From Aspidapion aeneum (lineage: Eukaryota > Arthropoda > Insecta > Coleoptera > Brentidae): a stretch of 64,000 nt of DNA. Below the pieces are notes generated by a model. That model saw only the letters and a list, made by a program, of their open reading frames with translations. It did not search any database and was not told where the DNA came from. Below, in pieces: positions 59,891 to 64,000 of this stretch (positions within the stretch are counted from its first letter, which is position 1; the number at the start of each line of letters is the position of its first letter). Both the position numbers and the translations under genes were made by a program. The stretch spans positions 10,951,984 through 11,015,983 of the forward strand of contig OY755048.1 of the NCBI GenBank assembly GCA_963576565.1, given 5' to 3'.

Positions 59891-60420
59891 GTATGCCAGG
59901 CAATGAATACACAGATTCTCTAGCAAAGATCTGAAAAACCATTTATAAATCCCCGGAATGTATTTGGAATACGAAAAATCTCGATACGTGGCTGTATCAA
60001 TGAATTAATAAACAACATCGAAACTACTGCTGTTTAAAACCAAGGCAAAACCATAGCAAGAAAATGGCGAGGCCCCTCAACATTACTTACCTGTGACCTC
60101 CTGAACCTAAATAGTAAACAAATCAGAAAGAGTACAGAGTAATAACTGGTCCCTGCACACTAAGGAAACAACTGAACAGACTGGGGACTGACAAATCAGA
60201 GCTCATATTATATTTGAGTACTAAGCGACTAACTTTCTGCAGAAAAAACCCCTTCGAAGAGGCAGACTGTCAGGAAAACCTAATACAGAGTGGGGCTCCC
60301 TGGTGGTCCAGAAAGGAGAGTTGTCTGGAATTTAACGGTGTCAGATGTGGACTGTAATTTTAAGGGAATAAGGTCATAGGCTAAGCTGGTACAAGGGATT
60401 CTGAAATGGTCTAGTTTACC
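59891..60420 (+). pseudogene. RNase H relic and C-terminal tail, right half
   Basis: It starts MPGNEYTDSLAKI, the GNE-AD end of RNase H, in the frame that continues the left half at 51410. Degraded pieces follow: ARPLNITYL, RVITGPCTLRKQLNRLG, KSELILYL, and CQENLIQSGAPWW. These match the region after RNase H in R1/I-group-like elements, where a zinc-knuckle segment is usual. Stops occur throughout. It ends next to the BEL LTR. Confidence 0.7.
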
Positions 60421-60431
60421 TTCTAGGTTAG

Positions 60432-60998
60432 TGTAGCAATAAACAAATGTATGTAAGGTAAAAATAATGCATTTTCACTTACCATTTTTATACAGGAAGC
60501 GGAACTCATGGGAGGACACGCTGTTAAACCGTGCTTTTTGCACCCACATTCATGTGGTAGGAGAGTCGCTAACACGCGTGTATTATCGTTCGAAGGCGAA
60601 ACGGTTCTCTCTGATGCGGCAGCAGGTATCGCTGCTGCGTTCATTCTCCCACATGGCGCCCAGTGGCGTCGTTAATCCATAGGCGTAGGAGAAAAGGAAT
60701 AAGTAGGAAGGAATGAGATTACGAAGGTCCATATTAAAGGAACTAGGAACCTTAGTAATTCAAAATGCATTTTATGTAAAGTAAATTAATTATAGCAAAT
60801 TGTAATATTTGCCTCTAAAACCGCGGGAGTTTCAAATGCAAATAACCCAGTAATTTTAAGTACTTAATTAGTTAATTAATACTAAATAAACAAAAAATAG
60901 AAAATGCTCTAGTGAATCACCAAATAGCCTAATTCGAACCAATTTGGTAAATTATAGTAAAAAGAACATATTTACAAAAAGGAAGGCGGGACGAACCA
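60432..60998 (-). repeat. Probable 3' LTR of the BEL/Pao element (567 bp)
   Basis: On the minus strand it starts TGGTTCGTCC at 60998, directly after a purine tract (GGGGGGTGGGAAA, 60999-61011), and would end TTGCTACA at 60432. A TATAAAAATGG motif lies near the end (60482-60492 complement). The 5' LTR is outside the window, so length and target duplication cannot be confirmed. The 73-codon minus frame inside is not considered a gene. Confidence 0.55.
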
Positions 60999-61011
60999 TT
61001 TCCCACCCCCC
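60999..61011 (-). promoter_or_regulatory. Polypurine tract of the BEL/Pao element
   Basis: GGGGGGTGGGAAA on the minus strand, about 30 bp after the pol stop and immediately before the proposed LTR. This is the normal place for the plus-strand primer of an LTR retrotransposon. Confidence 0.6.
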
Positions 61012-61040
61012 TGAGAATGCCCAGGGGCATTTCAGAGAGT

Positions 61041-64000
61041 TTAATTTGTAGGCAGGGCGCATAGTTTTACCAAAGGCCGTTTGTAGGTACCTTTAGTAGT
61101 CTTTACAATAGCAACCCGTGGAACATTATCAGAACCTTTAATAAGGTCTTCAATGCGGCCTAGGGGCCAATCCAATGGAGTGGAATTTTCATCTTTGATC
61201 AGTACCATAGTACCAATATCAATGGAAGCAAGAGGTTGGTGCCATTTGGCTCGCTGTTGCAAAGTGTGCAAATATTCGCGATGCCAGCGAATCCAAAAAT
61301 CGCGGTGCATTCTTTGCAACAGTTGCCACCTGGACAGCCTGTTTAACGCAATATCGCAGTAGTTTGGATCGGGTATTGTACCTGGAGGCCTCAAATTTAA
61401 AAAATTATTAGGAGTCAAGACCGCCAGATCAGTAGGATCGGTGCTTAAGGCACATAAAGGACGTGAGTTCATTATGGCTTCAACTTGGGTTAAAACCGTG
61501 TTTAATTCCTCATAGGTGAGTATTTGATTTCCAACTACCCTGTGAAGATGAGTCTTTAAAGATTTAATGTTTGATTCCCAAATGCCTCCCATGTGGGGAG
61601 CAGCAGGTGGGTTAAAAGACCAAACTATACCTTCCCCCTTCACGCAATCAGAAAAAATTTGTCGCAAGTATTTTTCAGAGGCCACGAAGTTGGTCCCGCA
61701 GTCTGAAGAGATCTTTGAGCATAGTCCTCTTCTAGCTATGAAGCGGCGCAGAGCAGCCAGAAAGGCTTCTGATGTCATATCAGAGACTAACTCTAAATGC
61801 ACGGCTTTAACAGCGCAACAGATAAATAAACAGACATATGCTTTCATGGGTTTTGCACCTCTGGTCCGACCAAGAGTAATCGTGAACGGACCACAAAAAT
61901 CTATACCTACATTTTCGAACACCTTTGCTTCGGAAACTCTAAATTTCGGTAGGTTACCCATAGGGGGTTGAAGGGAGTTAGGTTTAGTTTTCCAGCAAGT
62001 ATGGCAAGAACTTAAAACTTTTCTCACTACCTTTTTAGCAGACAATACCCAGAAGTTTTGCATTAGTAAAAAAGTTGTGGTCTGTATACCACAATGAAGA
62101 TTGCTGCGATGCAAATCTAAAATCAGTAATTCAGTGAATTTTGCACTAGAAGGCAAAAGAATTGGAAATTTTTTATCGTATGATAAATTTGAATGGCATA
62201 AACGGCCTCCAACACGAAGCAAATCGTAGCTTTCATTATGCAAAAATGGACATAATTTTTGAAAAGCTTTTGGAAGCTGTTTCTTATCTTTTAGTAATTC
62301 AATTTCTTTTTGGAAAGAAAAAGATTGTACGCATTTCGAAATAAAAAGTAAGCTTTTGTAGTAATCCTGATTTGTAAGGTAATCAGTAGCAAAATTGTAT
62401 GAGGGATTTTTAAACTTTTGTAACCCTCGCAAAAAGTAAGCAACTATTCTCTTAATTTTAAAAAGAGAACTGTATTTTTCAAACAAGTTGTTTACATAAT
62501 ATTCAACTGTTTGTTCGCAAGTAAAAACGTTAAAAATATTTTTTCGCTGTTCTTCCAAAACTGCATTCCCATCGTAAGTAACTGTCATAAAATCCCAAGT
62601 ATTTGTAGGTTGGTTTAGAAAAGAAGGCCCTTCTAACCAAAAATAAAATCTTTGTAAATCAGAGGGATACATTTCCCTAGTACCGCAGTCAGCAGGATTT
62701 TGTTCAGTAGGAACATAATGCCAAAACTCAGGGCTAATTCTTCCTTGTATATAGGCAGTTCTATTCGAAACAAATGTTTTAAATTTGTGAGGAGATCCCT
62801 GAATCCAAGATAAGGTCACTGTGCTATCAGTAAAAGCAAGAATTTTATCAAATTTAATTTTTTCCGAGAACGTTTCTAGTAAAAAATCCATTAATTTAGC
62901 CAACAAAACAGCTCCTAAAAGCTCTAGTCTTGGTAAAGTTAGTTTACGACGCAACGGTGCGACTCTAGATTTACTACAAACAAAAAAAACTTTAATGTTT
63001 CCATCAGAATAAAAAATTCGAATATAAGCGACAGCACAATAGGCCCGTTCTGAACTATCGCAAAATCCTACTAGCTGGATTTGACTAGCATTAGGCAAAA
63101 TTATTTGACGAGGAATTTTAACAGAATGCAAAAACTTTAATTCATTTTTAAATTTTTCCCATTTAAAAACAATTTCCGGACTGACAGGGTCGTCCCAGTT
63201 TAAGTCTTCTGCCCAGCAGTATTGAACAATTAATTTTAAAATTAAAACTATTGGCGCCAAAAAAGACAGAGGGTCGTAAATGCGGGCCAAATTACTTAAA
63301 ATTGTTCTTTTAGTGCATGTTTGGAGAGAACAGTCGAAAGTATAAAAAAATTCATCAGTATGAGGGTTCCAATTTAAACCGAGAATTTTCAAAGTTGAAT
63401 TTTCAGCATCTAAATCGAGAGAAAGAGCCTTCATCGAAATGTGTGACTCAGGAAGATCGGATAGTAACTCGGGACAATTGCTCGCCCATTTACGCAATTC
63501 GAATCCACCTCGGCTAAGTAGCTCGATTAATTGATTTTTCATCTCAGTGGCCTTAAAAAAGTCATCACTTCCCGAAATCACATCATCGACAAAAACTGCC
63601 TCCTCAATGATTTTTGAGGCAAGAGGAAGGTCCTCATGCTCTCTAGCAAGTTGCAGCAAAGTTCTGATAGCCAAAAAGGGGCTACAAGAGACCCCGAATA
63701 AAACTCTATTTATTTCGAAGTCTTGAATAGGCTGGTTAGGATCAAACCTCCAAACTATTCTTTGAAAATTAGTTTGACTAGGGTCAACTAAAATCATCCT
63801 GTACATTTGACGGATGTCGCAACAAAAGCAAAATTTATGCAAACGATAAAGTAATAAAATTTTTTGTAAGTCCCTTTGTAAAGGGGGCCCAGTATAAACA
63901 GCGTTGTTGAGCGAGATTTTGCCAGGGGCGTGCATGCTCGCATCAAAAACCACCCTCAGGGGGGTGCTAGTAGAATCTTTTTTAAACACCGCATGGTGTG
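61041..64000 (-). CDS. pol: BEL/Pao retrotransposon pol polyprotein, C-terminal 980+ residues (partial at window edge)
   Basis: The frame is open to the window edge with no internal stop. Positions below count from the Met at 63989, which is not a true start. Reverse transcriptase: RVVFDAS (12-18), CDIRQMY (57-63), catalytic VFVDD (132-136). RNase H: FCDSS (Asp 311), RLELLG (Glu 356), FTDST (Asp 388), NPADCGTR (Asp 434). Integrase: HHCC zinc site (H627, H632, C662, C665), then catalytic GIDFCG (Asp 697), SSDCGTNF (Asp 763) and GGIWESN (Glu 805). The C-terminal DUF5641-like module (about 880-978) has VLIKDENSTPLDWPLGRIED and ends at the stop near 61041. Family order and motifs are diagnostic of BEL/Pao. 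It would reverse-transcribe and integrate element RNA inside virus-like particles. Gag and protease lie outside the window. All catalytic residues seen here are intact, unlike the decayed BEL integrase at 46400-46795. Confidence 0.95.
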   Translation of the reverse strand, partial: HHAVFKKDSTSTPLRVVFDASMHAPGKISLNNAVYTGPPLQRDLQKILLLYRLHKFCFCCDIRQMYRMILVDPSQTNFQRIVWRFDPNQPIQDFEINRVLFGVSCSPFLAIRTLLQLAREHEDLPLASKIIEEAVFVDDVISGSDDFFKATEMKNQLIELLSRGGFELRKWASNCPELLSDLPESHISMKALSLDLDAENSTLKILGLNWNPHTDEFFYTFDCSLQTCTKRTILSNLARIYDPLSFLAPIVLILKLIVQYCWAEDLNWDDPVSPEIVFKWEKFKNELKFLHSVKIPRQIILPNASQIQLVGFCDSSERAYCAVAYIRIFYSDGNIKVFFVCSKSRVAPLRRKLTLPRLELLGAVLLAKLMDFLLETFSEKIKFDKILAFTDSTVTLSWIQGSPHKFKTFVSNRTAYIQGRISPEFWHYVPTEQNPADCGTREMYPSDLQRFYFWLEGPSFLNQPTNTWDFMTVTYDGNAVLEEQRKNIFNVFTCEQTVEYYVNNLFEKYSSLFKIKRIVAYFLRGLQKFKNPSYNFATDYLTNQDYYKSLLFISKCVQSFSFQKEIELLKDKKQLPKAFQKLCPFLHNESYDLLRVGGRLCHSNLSYDKKFPILLPSSAKFTELLILDLHRSNLHCGIQTTTFLLMQNFWVLSAKKVVRKVLSSCHTCWKTKPNSLQPPMGNLPKFRVSEAKVFENVGIDFCGPFTITLGRTRGAKPMKAYVCLFICCAVKAVHLELVSDMTSEAFLAALRRFIARRGLCSKISSDCGTNFVASEKYLRQIFSDCVKGEGIVWSFNPPAAPHMGGIWESNIKSLKTHLHRVVGNQILTYEELNTVLTQVEAIMNSRPLCALSTDPTDLAVLTPNNFLNLRPPGTIPDPNYCDIALNRLSRWQLLQRMHRDFWIRWHREYLHTLQQRAKWHQPLASIDIGTMVLIKDENSTPLDWPLGRIEDLIKGSDNVPRVAIVKTTKGTYKRPLVKLCALPTN

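Larger units (their letters stand above)
51412..59893. mobile_element. 8.48-kb non-coding inverted-repeat (foldback-type) insertion
   Basis: The segment sits exactly between the HTG codons of the left RNase H half and the MPGNEY codons of the right half. GTA occurs at both junctions (51409-51411 and 59891-59893). Its two ends are inverted relatives. Left 51453-51560 (TCTAGAAGC, ATATTACTTTTTGGCAA, CTGAATCCGAAT, TGCCAACTCGAA) matches the reverse complement of 59765-59862. A second block (CCCCCCAGACCCCCCAAAA... TTTTCTTAAAAACTAA) at 51690-51780 matches the complement of 59655-59745. The outermost ~35 bp do not match well. Repeat units of one family lie in plus orientation on the left side and minus orientation on the right. 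No transposase is visible. It is a non-autonomous, foldback-like element of unknown superfamily, or possibly several nested insertions. Confidence 0.6.

Noticed and set aside
60423..60644. 73-codon minus frame with Ala-rich start
   Set aside because: It lies in the probable BEL LTR and has no known counterpart.

Overview
The window looks like gene-poor, strongly AT-rich nuclear DNA of an insect or another arthropod. The evidence is indirect. The mobile elements are ones typical of insects: BEL/Pao and LTR retrotransposons, RNase H-bearing and Jockey-like non-LTR retrotransposons, a pogo-type MITE, and Helentron/HINE-like elements with an internal GTCT microsatellite. I recognise no host protein-coding gene, rRNA, intact tRNA, CRISPR array or bacterial-style operon. 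The one long credible reading frame is the pol region of a BEL/Pao retrotransposon at the right edge (minus strand, 61041-64000, running off the window). Nearly everything else is transposon relics, foldback elements, satellites and unrecognised AT-rich spacer.

Layout. 1-1154: tail of a frameshifted non-LTR reverse transcriptase. 3.9-8.5 kb: small inverted repeats, a TA microsatellite, a dispersed repeat and HINE-like copy 1. 8.9-10.9 kb: two relics of an RNase H-bearing non-LTR element that share a directly duplicated junction. 12.3-13.6 kb: composite tandem-repeat plus foldback element, copy A. 13.8-14.2 kb: pogo MITE. 15.6-18.0 kb: a 174-bp repeat present twice, once interrupted by HINE-like copy 2 and once empty. 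20.1 kb: MITE. 23.2-30.9 kb: palindromic satellite split by a 5.9-kb non-coding LTR element. 31.5-34.8 kb: MITEs and a tandem-repeat element. 36.2-37.8 kb: degenerate tandem repeat. 39.0-40.1 kb: a third relic of the RNase H-bearing family. 43.1-44.1 kb: two MITE-like elements. 46.4-46.8 kb: decayed BEL integrase. 47.9-49.1 kb: composite element copy B. 50.1-50.8 kb: Jockey-like relic. 51.0-60.4 kb: one RNase H pseudogene split by an 8.5-kb inverted-repeat element that contains a 4.6-kb CAATTT array. 60.4-64.0 kb: BEL/Pao 3' LTR and pol.

The most informative structures are nested insertions whose boundaries can be read directly. (i) The 8.48-kb segment 51412-59893 splits an RNase H relic at a codon-exact point with a shared GTA. 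It has inverted arms and repeat units in opposite orientation on its two sides, and no coding capacity. Its hexanucleotide array starts inside one of those repeat units. (ii) The 5.9-kb LTR element can be removed from the satellite at a TTTT duplication to restore the array consensus. (iii) HINE-like copy 2 has a paralogous empty site 1.5 kb away that fixes its ends.

The genes here do not form a pathway. The reading is one of successive transposition, decay and tandem expansion. Family names rest on recognisable motifs only, since no database search was possible.
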